From assembly GCF_022809315.2 (NCBI RefSeq), contig NZ_JAKZJU020000002.1:168326-232325 (forward strand): a stretch of 64,000 bases of DNA, in the 5' to 3' direction. Position numbers and translations under genes: made by a program. The notes beneath the pieces were generated by a model. That model worked only from the letters and a program-made list of their open reading frames with translations, searched no databases and was not told the origin of the DNA. This DNA comes from Mesosutterella faecium (GTDB lineage Bacteria; Pseudomonadota; Gammaproteobacteria; Burkholderiales; Burkholderiaceae_F). Below are positions 8,882 to 17,813 of the stretch, piece after piece (the first letter of the stretch is position 1; each line of letters starts with the position of its first letter).

Positions 8882-9697
8882 GGCGCGGGCTTCCGATCCA
8901 GCTTTTCAAGCTCTGAGGAGGCCACGGGCTCCATCCATTTGGTCTTCGCACCCTCGCCCGGCACCTCGATCGCGACGTACTGGTCAGCTGCCCCAGGCGG
9001 CCCCGTACCGGTACTTTACTCCTGCGGGGATCGAAACCGTGCCGCCCGGCAGAGGCTCGTGCAAGGGTCTGCCCCACTCCTGAAACCAGCCGTGGCCGGA
9101 GACCGCGATCAGGATCTGACCGCCGCCGCGGGCAGCCTCGTGTACGTGCCAGTTGTTCACGACGCCCGGGGCGAAGGTGACGTTGTAGACGCCCATCGGG
9201 GAACCGGCGAGCTTCGTGACGAAACTGTTGCCGGTGAAGTAGCGGGCATTGGCGGTGTTGGGCTGCCCCACGGGGAAGGCGGAAAGTCCTTCGGGCGCGG
9301 CCGCGGTGTGCTTCCCGTCGTCCGCGTACACCTTGCGGATGATCGGAAACGCGCTCCAGGCCTTGGACCAGCCGCAGTAGAAGGTGAGGTGCGTGACCAG
9401 CGCCACGGCCTCCTCGCGCTTGCCGCCGTACCTTCGCCCGAGGATCGGGTGCGAGCGCAGCTGCGGATACAACCCAGCCGAAAAGAGCGCCGCGATCGTG
9501 ATGAGGCTGCGGTCGCGCAGCGACAGCTCCCGCTCCCTCGCCCAGACCTGCCCGAAAAGCACATCGTCGTTCAGATGGGCGAACTGCGGCGCGAGGTCTC
9601 CCGGGCGGTCGTGGCCCGCCGTCTGCTTTTCAAGCCCCGCAGCGGGGTGCAATGCGAGGACAATGGCGGCCGCCAGCCCTGCAATGCATTTCTTCAT
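8878..9697 (-). pseudogene. Carboxymuconolactone decarboxylase-cupin fusion, frameshifted near its end
   Basis: An exported two-domain protein. A signal peptide (MKKCIAGLAAAIVLALHPAAG) is followed by a carboxymuconolactone-decarboxylase-like helical domain (RDRSLITIAALFSAG) and then a cupin barrel (WHVHEAARGGGQILIAVSG). The open frame stops at 8984, right after KYRYGAAWGS. The missing tail DQYVAIEVPGEGAKTKW is present in another frame and ends at a TAG at 8878-8880, where a full-length family member would end. One indel therefore removes about 35 residues of the barrel. An IS element lies 11 bases upstream of the ATG and separates it from its former operon partner at 11641. Confidence 0.8.
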
Positions 9698-9702
9698 GAT
9701 GC

Positions 9703-9708
9703 TTCTCC
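9703..9708. repeat. Left target-site duplication of the IS element
   Basis: TTCTCC directly before the left end; the same six bases occur directly after the right end at 11628-11633. Confidence 0.7.
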
Positions 9709-11627
9709 CCTAAACTCCCGGTTAACTGATCCCTAACGCAGGACTTTAGGCGGGAGGGGCACCGACAGAAGCAGCGAGAGAAAATCCCGCTGCTTCTTCG
9801 TTATGGGCCGCGTCACCCAGGCATTGCCGCTGGGGCGTTTGTCCGCCTTGATGCACCTTAGCTTTGCCAGCAGGCAGTCAATCGAGTTGTGCGGGAGAGA
9901 GACTCTCGGAGCAGCACAGTCGCGGGCCCGCTTCAGCATCATGAGCCTGATGGCGGCGGCCAGAGTGCAGATGAACAGCTTTCCAATGTACCCGGTCTGC
10001 GAGCAGCGCAGACGGTCTCCGTCTACCTGGTTCTTGAACTGGTTGAAGTCGAGTTCGACCCGTCCCCTCAGGCGATAAGCCCAAAGAGCGCGGAAGGGAT
10101 CCTCTTCCTCATTGGTCCGCAGAACAAACATGCCGGCATAGCGGCAGGCGTCCCGCATTGCGTCATCTTTCCTGACCCATCTCAGCGCTCCGTTCCTGCC
10201 AGAGACCTTTTCTACAAAGCGCCCGCAGCTTCTCCACAGGTCATCGGGCCGCCTGCCGCCTTCATTGAGGATGTCCAGCAGATCCTCGATTCTGGCCGCC
10301 AGCTGCTTCATCTCAAGCTCATCTCCTCCCGGAAAGCGGTAAAGGTGGACGTAGACCGGTTTTCCAACGGGGCCGAAATCCGTATTCCGGGTCCAGTCTT
10401 CCTTGATCGTCCTTGCGTACACCTCGAGCCTGGGGTTGTAGAAGCTCACGTCGCGCAGAGACGCGCTGTAGCGGTCAAGCGCACGCAGGACTGAGTCTTC
10501 GGCCCTGCGGACGCCTTGAATGAAGCGCAGCTCGAGATCGAGCATCTTCTGCACGTTATAGAGGCTCCCATAGCCTCGGTCCGTCACAAGAACCGTGTCT
10601 TCAAGGTCAAATCCGGCGCTTTTCATCCGGTAAAGAATGTCGCTCAGGGCGGTGACGTCATTGACGGAGCCCGCATAGGCATGCGCATAGGCAATGTCGC
10701 CGGTGGCCTGGTCGCAGACAAAGGTGTAGTTGATCTGCCTGAGCTCTGGATCGCGTTTGGCATGCCCGAATTCAGCATCATCGATGGTAGTCGAGTACGT
10801 GGAGACGGAAGTGTTGTCCAAGGCGTAAAAAGTCTTCTCCTGCCGGCTTCTCGCCTGCTCGAGAATCCTCTGGTGCCGCAGGGCAAAGTAACTCTCGACA
10901 TTCTTCTGCTTCACGCTTTCCATCAGTTCGCTGATGCGCTGGGAGCTGAGCCGGCTGCGGGTCTGGAGGTAAACGTTGCGCCGCCAGTCCTCGCAGGCGG
11001 CCATTGATCCCCCGTTGTCAAGCTTGTAAATGGCAAGCGCCAGCAGGTCATTGGCATCGTCTCCGAAGACTGCTTTCAAATCGCTGCGCATCCCGGATTG
11101 ATCGGCAATGGACTCGGCCGCCCAGGTCACGCCGGCGCTGAGCGTCTCATCCAGCTCCGGATCTTCCTCTGGCTTGGGTCCGGGTGCGGCCGGAAAGTCC
11201 TGCCGGTAGGTCACTTCATCCACGAGGGTTTTGTCGACTCCGTAAAAGAAGTCACCTTCGGCATAGGCGGGAAAATCAGCCAGGAAGCGCTTCCCAAACG
11301 ACACTCTGCCATCCTCATGCAGCCGCCCCGCATAGCGTTTCGCGCTGCGGCAGGACTGCTTTTTCACTGGATCCCAGCGTGTCTGATAGGCATAGACGTA
11401 AGAAAGTCCTTGGGCGTTTGTTTCAACAGTGAAATGCCATCTGTCAGGGTTGTTTCGACGCATGGGACAGCCTTTATGATCATTATTAATAAAATATGGA
11501 TCATTTTACATTATAAAAGAAAACTCCACAATTTCTTTTTCAAAGAAATCACGGAGTTATCAACTTTAATAAGAGGTTGTTTGACTTACGTCATCCTTTT
11601 TCTTGATCAGTTAAATGGGAGTTTGGG
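9709..11627 (-). mobile_element. Complete IS1634/IS4-type insertion sequence, 1,919 bp
   Basis: The ends are 23-bp inverted repeats with three mismatches: 9709-9731 (starting CCTAAACTCCC) against the complement of 11605-11627 (starting CCCAAACTCCC); both end in TTAACTGATC. A 6-bp TTCTCC duplication flanks the element. It holds one transposase gene of full length. It landed 11 bases upstream of the cupin-gene ATG, between two genes that would otherwise be about 25 bases apart. Intact ends and ORF suggest a fairly recent arrival. Confidence 0.85.
9733..11463 (-). CDS. IS1634-type transposase (DDE)
   Basis: A 576-residue DDE transposase that cuts and joins the element ends. The catalytic acids fit FYALDNTSVS (first Asp), VLVTDRGYGS (second Asp) and RVELDFNQFKN (Glu in the last third, after a long beta insertion as in IS4-group enzymes). 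The N-terminus (YVYAYQTRWDPVKKQS) resembles other IS1634-type proteins. The frame is uninterrupted and nearly fills the element. It is only distantly related to the transposase at 34.8-36.4 kb, so the two elements are separate arrivals. Confidence 0.9.
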   Translation of the reverse strand: MRRNNPDRWHFTVETNAQGLSYVYAYQTRWDPVKKQSCRSAKRYAGRLHEDGRVSFGKRFLADFPAYAEGDFFYGVDKTLVDEVTYRQDFPAAPGPKPEEDPELDETLSAGVTWAAESIADQSGMRSDLKAVFGDDANDLLALAIYKLDNGGSMAACEDWRRNVYLQTRSRLSSQRISELMESVKQKNVESYFALRHQRILEQARSRQEKTFYALDNTSVSTYSTTIDDAEFGHAKRDPELRQINYTFVCDQATGDIAYAHAYAGSVNDVTALSDILYRMKSAGFDLEDTVLVTDRGYGSLYNVQKMLDLELRFIQGVRRAEDSVLRALDRYSASLRDVSFYNPRLEVYARTIKEDWTRNTDFGPVGKPVYVHLYRFPGGDELEMKQLAARIEDLLDILNEGGRRPDDLWRSCGRFVEKVSGRNGALRWVRKDDAMRDACRYAGMFVLRTNEEEDPFRALWAYRLRGRVELDFNQFKNQVDGDRLRCSQTGYIGKLFICTLAAAIRLMMLKRARDCAAPRVSLPHNSIDCLLAKLRCIKADKRPSGNAWVTRPITKKQRDFLSLLLSVPLPPKVLR

Positions 11628-11640
11628 TTCTCCCTGTCTG

Positions 11641-12689
11641 TCAAAATGTGAGCGGCTCTAAGCGCAGGCCCGCCTGCTCAAGGTCGGCTTCCATCAGGGA
11701 GGCGATCTGCGCGTTGTTCTCCTCCTCGAAAAGGAAGTGGCTGTTGCCGCGGATGCCCTTTTCCGGCAGCGACACGACGCGGCACTCGACACCGCGCTCG
11801 GAAAGCGCCTTTGCAAAGACCCGCGCGCTCTCAAGCGACTTCTGCCAGAAGGCGGTGGAGTCGATGTCCTTCGGACCGTTTCCGATGTAGTCGCCGTAGT
11901 AGAAAATCACGGGAATGCGGGCCCGGGCTGCGGCCTCGAACTCCGGGGAGCCGGGCTGAGGCGCGCGCCCGGGCTCGATCAGCACGAGGGCGGAGGCCTC
12001 GCTCAGATCCGTCTGGAAAGCCACCGAGCAACCCTGCGAGTGCGCGATGTAGACCGGCTTCCTGCCGGTCTTCGCGCGGGCGTCCTTCAGCACCTCGGTG
12101 AGGGCAGAGCCGGCCACGCGGGCGTCAAAGGAACCGGTGTTGGGCGTCATCTGCCTGAAGAACTGGTTCTGGGCGGCGGCGCCCTGCGGGAACTGCGAGC
12201 TCGCGTAGCGCTCCAGGGCCACGCGCCCGATGCGGAAGTGCGTGTACCAGGCCTGATCGCCGGGAAGGTAGTCCTTGCCGCGGCCCTTCTGCGTGGCGTC
12301 GAGCGCGTCGCCGGTCAGGGAAACCGCAGCCTCGGCTGGTCGACGAGAAACACCGGGTGTCCCATTTCGAGGAAGAGCTGCGCGAACCCCGGGCGGCCGT
12401 CCGGCGTCGTCATCCATCCGGTGCGCGACTGCCCGTAGCCGTGCAGGAACACGACCGGGGCCCTGCCGGCGCGCGCCGGGATCTGGTAGAAGACACTCGC
12501 GTGGTCAACGTGCGCCGTGTTGCCGGCGCGGGTAAAGTCAAGCCAGTTGCGCTTTGCGTCGTAGGCACCCGGTAGCGGCCCGGCCACCGTGCCGCCGGAG
12601 GAAAACACGCCCTGCTCCGCAATGGCGAGCGGGGCGGCCTGGGCGGCGGTCCCGGAAAGTGCGGCGGCCATAACCAAACGTTTAAGCAT
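11641..12689 (-). pseudogene. Exported alpha/beta hydrolase, frameshifted
   Basis: The frame from ATG 12689 encodes a signal peptide (MLKRLVMAAALSGTAAQAAP) and the first third of a hydrolase with the oxyanion loop VFLHGYGQSRTGW. It ends shortly after VDQPR. The remainder is in a different frame from about 12330 down to the stop at 11641, with the nucleophile motif AHSQG and the catalytic His in GNSHFLFEEEN. A short deletion after VDQPR explains the shift. It is divergent from a LysR gene and was probably co-transcribed with the cupin gene before the IS element separated them. Confidence 0.8.
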
Positions 12690-12810
12690 ATCCACTCGCA
12701 GCCCTTTACAAAAACAATCTTTATATATGAATATATTGAAGAAAAATAATAATATACAATGGCAAAAACGCATTGCACAATCATCTTGACTTATAGCAGG
12801 ATCGTCTACT

Positions 12811-13722
12811 ATGCCCCGCCTTGTTGAAATCGGTCTGCTGCTGCAGCTTGAAGCCTTCTCAAGGCTGGGAACGCTCTCGGCCGCGGCCGAGGAGCTGCAC
12901 ATCACCCAGCCCGCGCTCACCCGCTCCATGAAAAAGCTGGAGGACCGGCTCGGTGTGACGCTCTTCGTAAGGGGCAGGAACCGCCTGGAGCTCAATGACA
13001 ACGGGCGGCTTGCGGCCCGCCTCGCCGCCCAGGCGGTGGCGGCCGACGAGCAACTCGTACGCGAGGTGCGCGCGGCCGACCTCATGCGCCGCACCATCTC
13101 GGTGGGCTGCTGCGCGCCGGTGCCGCTGCAGGAGGTCACGCTCGCCCTTCAGCGCCTTTTCCAAGGCAAGACCGTGGCGGCCTCGATCGTCCCGGACCCG
13201 AGGCTGCTGCCCGGGCTGCTCGAGGGGACGCTACAGCTCGCGGTGACGCACGTCCGGCCGCAGGAGCCGGGCCTGTGGTCCGAGCCCTGCGGAGAGGAAA
13301 CGCTGTTCATCGCGATGCCGCCCGATCATCCGCTCGCGGGGCGCGTGAGCGTGCGCTTCAGCGACCTCGAGGACGTCCCCTTCCTGCAGTTCTCTGAGGT
13401 GGGCTTCTGGTCCGAGCTCGTCCGGTCCCGGATCCCGAGGCCGCACCTGCTGCTGCAGCAAAACCGCGAAGACTTCACCGAAATCGCTGCCGCCACGGAC
13501 CTGCCCACTTTCTTTACCGATTATTTCTTCAGCCGCGGCGACCGGATCACGCGCAACCGCAGGATCATTCCGATCGACGACCCCGAGGCCCGAGCGGTCT
13601 ACTACCTGGTCTGCCGCGAGACGGACCTGCCGAAATTCAGGCCTCTTTACGCGCGGCTGCCGCTTTTCGGCAGGACGCTGCGCCCCGGCCCGGGCAAAAA
13701 GCCGGCGGGCAGCGAGCCCTGA
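12811..13722 (+). CDS. LysR-family transcriptional regulator
   Basis: A 303-residue regulator with an N-terminal winged helix-turn-helix (FSRLGTLSAAAEELHITQPALTRSM) and a C-terminal effector-binding domain, as usual for the family. It is intact and divergent from the broken hydrolase gene, the classic layout for a LysR protein and its target. The 121-base AT-rich gap holds short palindromes such as ATATATGAATATAT that could be its site. Its likely regulon (hydrolase, cupin, flavodoxin) is largely decayed, with the aldo-keto reductase the surviving member. The effector is unknown. Confidence 0.88.
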   Translation: MPRLVEIGLLLQLEAFSRLGTLSAAAEELHITQPALTRSMKKLEDRLGVTLFVRGRNRLELNDNGRLAARLAAQAVAADEQLVREVRAADLMRRTISVGCCAPVPLQEVTLALQRLFQGKTVAASIVPDPRLLPGLLEGTLQLAVTHVRPQEPGLWSEPCGEETLFIAMPPDHPLAGRVSVRFSDLEDVPFLQFSEVGFWSELVRSRIPRPHLLLQQNREDFTEIAAATDLPTFFTDYFFSRGDRITRNRRIIPIDDPEARAVYYLVCRETDLPKFRPLYARLPLFGRTLRPGPGKKPAGSEP

Positions 13723-13726
13723 ATCC

Positions 13727-14569
13727 TTAGTCTGCGTCGAAGTTCGGATGCATGTTCGCGTAGCTCGCGAGCACTTCGGGCGTGGCCGTGTAGTAGCGGC
13801 GGGTGCCGTCGAGCCTGGCGATCCTCGCCAAGTCCTCTCCGCTCAGGCTGAAGTCGAAGATGTCCGCGTTTTCATCGACGTGGACCGGGCTCTTCGAGCC
13901 CGGAATCACGATAAAGCCCATCTGCACGTGCCAGCGCAGGATGACTTGGGCGGGCGTCTTGCCGTAGCGCGCGGCGAGCTCCGCAAAGAGCGGGTGATCG
14001 ATCAGGCTGCGGTCGCCGTGTCCGAGGGGGTACCAGGACATCAGCCGAATCCCCTCGGGATCGAGCTTCTTCCTCAGCTCGGTCTGAGCGAAAAACGGAT
14101 GGGCCTCGGTCTGCAGGACCTGGGGCTTCACGCGGGCCCCGGCGAACAACTGCGCGAGCTCCGGCGCCTCGAAGTCCGAGATGCCGATCGCGCGGATCTT
14201 GCCCGCCTCGTAGGCTCGCTCGAGCTGCTCATAGCCCGCCTGCCAGTTCCCGGCGGGCTGGTGGATGAACAGCAGGTCGATGTAGTCGGTGCCGAGCCGC
14301 CTGAGGGTTTTGTCGACCGCCTGGGGGGCCTCGTAGACGCTCACCCAGAGCTTGGTCGACAGAAAAACGCTGCGGCGGGGCAGCCCCGACTCGCGGATCG
14401 CGCGGCCCACGGCGATTTCATTGCAGTAGGCATTGGCCGTGTCGATCAGGCTGTAGCCGTGCGCGAGAGCGTGACGCACCGCTTTCTCCGCGTCCCTCGG
14501 GGCGATGAGAAAGGTGCCGAGCCCGAGCGCGGGGATCCGGACTCCGTTGTTCAGTTCAAAGCTGTCCAT
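13727..14569 (-). CDS. Aldo/keto reductase
   Basis: A 280-residue NADPH-dependent carbonyl reductase of the 2,5-diketo-gluconate-reductase type. It shows the TIM-barrel signatures ALGLGTFLI at the start, the catalytic Asp/Tyr in LIDTANAYCNE, the Lys in STKLWV and the His in LLFIHQPA, and the cofactor-binding IPGSKSPVHVDEN near the end. ATG 14569 is preceded by AGGGA; an upstream extension lacks this. It converges on the LysR gene 4 bases away. A broken flavodoxin gene lies just upstream on the same strand, probably in the same operon. Confidence 0.9.
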   Translation of the reverse strand: MDSFELNNGVRIPALGLGTFLIAPRDAEKAVRHALAHGYSLIDTANAYCNEIAVGRAIRESGLPRRSVFLSTKLWVSVYEAPQAVDKTLRRLGTDYIDLLFIHQPAGNWQAGYEQLERAYEAGKIRAIGISDFEAPELAQLFAGARVKPQVLQTEAHPFFAQTELRKKLDPEGIRLMSWYPLGHGDRSLIDHPLFAELAARYGKTPAQVILRWHVQMGFIVIPGSKSPVHVDENADIFDFSLSGEDLARIARLDGTRRYYTATPEVLASYANMHPNFDAD

Positions 14570-14622
14570 GATTTTTTCCCTTTTGTCGTCGTTTGCAGAA
14601 ATTGCAGAAAGTGATCCGGGCC

Positions 14623-15123
14623 TCAGAAGCCCTGGGAGGCGAGGAAGCGCCACACCTCCGAGTCGGAAGGCACACCCATGAAGCAGACGCCGCGGCGCCA
14701 TCTGCCGCCGCGGGCGGCCTTCTTCAGGTGCCGACCGCTCAAGCCGTAGGGCGAGCCCTGGGAGGTCGCAAACGGAATCACCGTCCGGTCCCCGAAGTCG
14801 ACGCGGCGCATGAACTCATCGAACACCCAGGGGGCTTCGCCCCACCAGAGGAGATATAGCCGATGAAGACCGTGCCCACGCCTTCAAGCCTCGGGCAAGA
14901 GGGGAGATCAAGCTCGACCCTGCGCCCGGGCGTCCCCATGCTCGCGGTTCACCCGCGAGGCGCGGTCCGTCCAGTCGAGGTCCGCGCTGCTGTAGGGACG
15001 CGCGGGCCGGATCTCAAGCGTGCGACCGCCGGCGGCCGAGGCGATTTTTTCGGCCGCACGGCGCGTAGTGCCAGTGACCGAGAAGTAAGTCACCAGGACC
15101 GAACCTTTGTTCTGTTCCGTCAT
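14623..15123 (-). pseudogene. Flavodoxin gene broken by at least two frameshifts
   Basis: The frame from ATG 15123 begins VLVTYFSVTGTTRRAAEKIA, a flavodoxin with its FMN phosphate loop, and stops at 14908. The continuation PRVELDLPSCPRLEGVGTVF is in a second frame. From about 14860 a third frame reads LLWWGEAPWVFDEFMRRVDF and then IPFATSQGSPYG to the stop at 14623. Joined, they give one flavodoxin of normal length. It belongs to the gene cluster with the aldo-keto reductase; at most the upstream promoter can still serve that gene. Confidence 0.8.
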
Positions 15124-15347
15124 TTTTATGATCCTCAGTCATTATCCTTTTCGTGACGGATGGAAATTTAGTCTCTGAAATCCGGCTAGTACAATGCTTT
15201 ATCAGGCTTCTGCTATAACAATTGATTATATTAGCCGGGCGGCGCCCCTTCGGCTGGGAGCCTGCCGCGGCGCGACCGGCCGTATACTCGAAGCTGAACC
15301 GGAAGAGGAAAACTCCCCCCGCTTTACCCCCGAAACCTTCTGCAAAC

Positions 15348-16265
15348 ATGGACAGCACCAACTCCAACCTCCGCGCGGGACTCGCGGCCGGGCTGCTCGC
15401 CAACGGCATCTGGGGGCTTTTTCCCCTTTACTGGCATCTGCTCGGCGGGGCAGCCTCCACCGAAATCCTCGCCCACCGCATCGTCTGGTGCCTGGTCTCG
15501 CTTGCGGCCGCCCTCGCGCTTACGGGACGGCTCGGGGCATGCGCGCGGGCGGTGCGGGCACTCGCCTCCGACCGCAGGCTCGCGCTCACGCTTTTCGCCG
15601 CCACGGTCTTCGCGAGCGCGAACTGGCTCATCAACATCGTGGGGGCCAACACGGACCGGGTGGTGGAGCTCGGCATCGGGATGTTCATCACGCCGCTGGC
15701 CACCGTGGGCCTCGGCATGGCGTTCTTTCACGAGCAGCTCTCAAGGACGCGCGTCGCCGCAGTGGCGCTCGCCGCGGCCGGGGTCCTCATCATGATCTTC
15801 GAGCTCGGGCGCTTTCCCTGGATCGCAATCGGGGTGTCGGCCTCCTGGGCCGTGTACGGGGCGCTCAAGAAAACCGTCCGGATGGACCCCTGGTACAGCA
15901 TCACCGTGGAGCACGCGATGATGGCTCCGTTTGCGCTGGCCTGGCTCGCATGGCTCGCCGCCTCGGGCGAAGGCGTGTTTCTCGCTCCCGGGCGCGCCGC
16001 GCTGTCGCTCGAGCTCATGGGAACCGGCCTTCTCACCCTGATCCCGATGGTCTCCTTTTCCATCGCGGCGCAGAAGCTACCGCTCATCCTCCTGGGCATC
16101 ATTCAGTATCTGAACCCGGTGATGACGCTGCTGCTCGGGCTCTTCTGGTTCGGCGAGCCGATCAGCCGGGGCGAGGTGATACCGCTCCTTTTCATCTGGT
16201 CGGGCATCGCGCTCTACCTTGTGCCTTCGGCCGTTACGGCGCTGCGTGAAAAAGCCCGGGAGTAG
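15348..16265 (+). CDS. rarD: RarD-type EamA/DMT transporter
   Basis: A 305-residue inner-membrane protein with about ten membrane segments and the RarD signature near the N-terminus (NGIWGLFPLYWHLL, then EILAHRIVW). RarD proteins belong to the drug/metabolite transporter group; the substrate is unknown. The start is ATG 15348, since upstream codons lack hydrophobic character. The stop TAG (16263-16265) is formed by the first bases of the inserted IS3 element, so the last residues may differ from the original ones. Overall length is normal, so function is probably kept. Confidence 0.85.
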   Translation: MDSTNSNLRAGLAAGLLANGIWGLFPLYWHLLGGAASTEILAHRIVWCLVSLAAALALTGRLGACARAVRALASDRRLALTLFAATVFASANWLINIVGANTDRVVELGIGMFITPLATVGLGMAFFHEQLSRTRVAAVALAAAGVLIMIFELGRFPWIAIGVSASWAVYGALKKTVRMDPWYSITVEHAMMAPFALAWLAWLAASGEGVFLAPGRAALSLELMGTGLLTLIPMVSFSIAAQKLPLILLGIIQYLNPVMTLLLGLFWFGEPISRGEVIPLLFIWSGIALYLVPSAVTALREKARE

Positions 16266-16316
16266 ACTGCCCCAAAAAGTTAAGACACCCCATATTATTC
16301 AAAAGGAGTGCCTACC

Positions 16317-16868
16317 ATGGTCAAACGCCTCACCTTCCAAGAACGCATCAATGTCGTCAAATACGCCGCGAGGCACGGCAACTCAGGCGCCGCCCGCCAC
16401 TTCGGCATTGCCGCAACGCAGGTGGATTCCTGGGTGGCATTTGAGAAGGCCGGCTGCCGCGAGCTCTACGATCCCGCTTACAAGTCGCCTGAAATCACTG
16501 AGGAGCTGCTTCGGAGCATCTTTTCCGACCTGGACAACGGATTATCGCTGTTGCAAGCCTGCATCAAATATGGCTTCAAGAACACAGGCAACCTCAGTGT
16601 CGTCTTGAAGAAAGCAAGAAGCGGAAAGCCCCTGCCGGTGCGGCGCGGCCGTCGGCCAAAGAATCCCAGGTCCCGGGCTCCTGACCCGCTTGACGAAAAG
16701 CTGCCGGAGATAAAGCCCGGAGCCACCAGGCAGGAGCTCGAGGAACTGTGCAGGAAGCAGGCAGGCCTGCTCAAGGCATTTAAGGAGGAGCGCGAATGCA
16801 GGGTTGACCTGTTAAAAAAATTCGAGGCCTTAGTCCACGACTCACTCAAAAGCAGCGGCGGGCGCTGA
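16317..16868 (+). CDS. IS3 OrfA, helix-turn-helix protein
   Basis: A 183-residue DNA-binding protein of an IS3 element. The N-terminus has the transposase helix-turn-helix (FQERINVVKYAARHGNSGA, then HFGIAATQVDSWV). The last third is charged and could form the coiled coil that OrfA uses to pair with OrfB (RQELEELCRKQAGLLKAFKE). ATG 16317 has AAGGAG 8 bases upstream. OrfA looks intact, but it normally acts only as part of the OrfAB fusion, which OrfB decay prevents here. Confidence 0.85.
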   Translation: MVKRLTFQERINVVKYAARHGNSGAARHFGIAATQVDSWVAFEKAGCRELYDPAYKSPEITEELLRSIFSDLDNGLSLLQACIKYGFKNTGNLSVVLKKARSGKPLPVRRGRRPKNPRSRAPDPLDEKLPEIKPGATRQELEELCRKQAGLLKAFKEERECRVDLLKKFEALVHDSLKSSGGR

Positions 16869-16870
16869 TT

Positions 16871-17694
16871 GTGAAAGCGATCGATAAACTAAGGCGAAAC
16901 TATCCGCTGGCCCGGACAAGTACGCCGCCGCCAAACAGGGCATCCTGGAGACCTGGAAGTGCCACAGGAGCTGCTACGGGTATGACCGCCTGCCCCATGT
17001 CCTCAAGGCCGGGACTGACCTCTCCCTGGACCGCAAGACCGTGTACAGGCTGATGAAGGAGATGGGCATCGCCGGCAGGACTGCCCGGCGCAAGTACAGC
17101 TCCTGCAAGGGCGATGCGCACTGATGCATTCCCAATGAGCTCAAGCGGGATTTCAACCCGCCGGCTCCGTTCAGGAGCTTCGTCACCGACATCTCGATGT
17201 TCAGCGTCCATGGCCAGTGGGTGTACCTCTCGCCCATCATGGACTTGTACAGCCGCGAGATTGTCGGGCTTTCCTGCGGCACCAGCCAGGGCCTGTCCCT
17301 GATCAAAGCCATGCTCGATGACTTCAAGCGAAACATGGATGCGCGCGGCGTCAGCCTGGCAGGATCGCTGCTGCACAGCGACATGGGATGGCAGTACCAG
17401 CACAGCACTTACCGCTGTGCCCTGGCCCGGACGGGGATGCGGCAAAGCATGAGCCGCAAGGGTAACTGCCTTGACAATGCAATCATCGAGATTTTCTTCG
17501 GGAGGCTCAAAGTGGAGCTGTCCTACGGGCAGGAGCGGAAATTCAAAACCGCTCAGGAACTGATCGACGCCTTGCCGGACATGATCCGCTGGTACAACCA
17601 GGAGCGCATCAGCAAGCGCACAGGCTGGAAAACCCCTGCTGAATACTCTGCAGAATATGAAAGCGCCCGACGGATGGCGGGCGCTTTGGGATAA
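16871..17694 (+). pseudogene. IS3 OrfB transposase, broken
   Basis: The catalytic half of the IS3 transposase. After VKAIDKLRRNYPLA the frame shifts and an N-terminal stretch is missing. DKYAAAKQGILETW and RLMKEMGIAG follow. An in-frame TGA after KGDAH (about 17122) interrupts it, and the rest reads on to 17694. The rve-domain acids are still present: FVTDISMF, LHSDMGWQYQ and IIEIFFGRLK. One frameshift and one nonsense codon should prevent transposition without help from another copy. Confidence 0.85.
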
Positions 17695-17813
17695 GATTCA
17701 ACTCAAAAACAGAGTGTCTAAACTTTAAGGGTTAGTCTACCCTCCACCCCCTTTTTGTCTTCGCGGCCCCCGCCCGGGCTGAAAGCCCGGCGGGAAGTGC
17801 CTTCATTTTCCCT

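Larger units (their letters stand above)
16263..17739 (+). mobile_element. Degenerate IS3-family insertion sequence, about 1,477 bp
   Basis: Inverted ends of about 26 bp start TAGACTGCCCC (16263) and, on the other strand from 17739, TAGACTAACCC; they match at about 20 positions. Inside are OrfA and a broken OrfB in the usual IS3 order. No clear target duplication is seen. It abuts rarD and the downstream end of dcuC. Confidence 0.8.
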
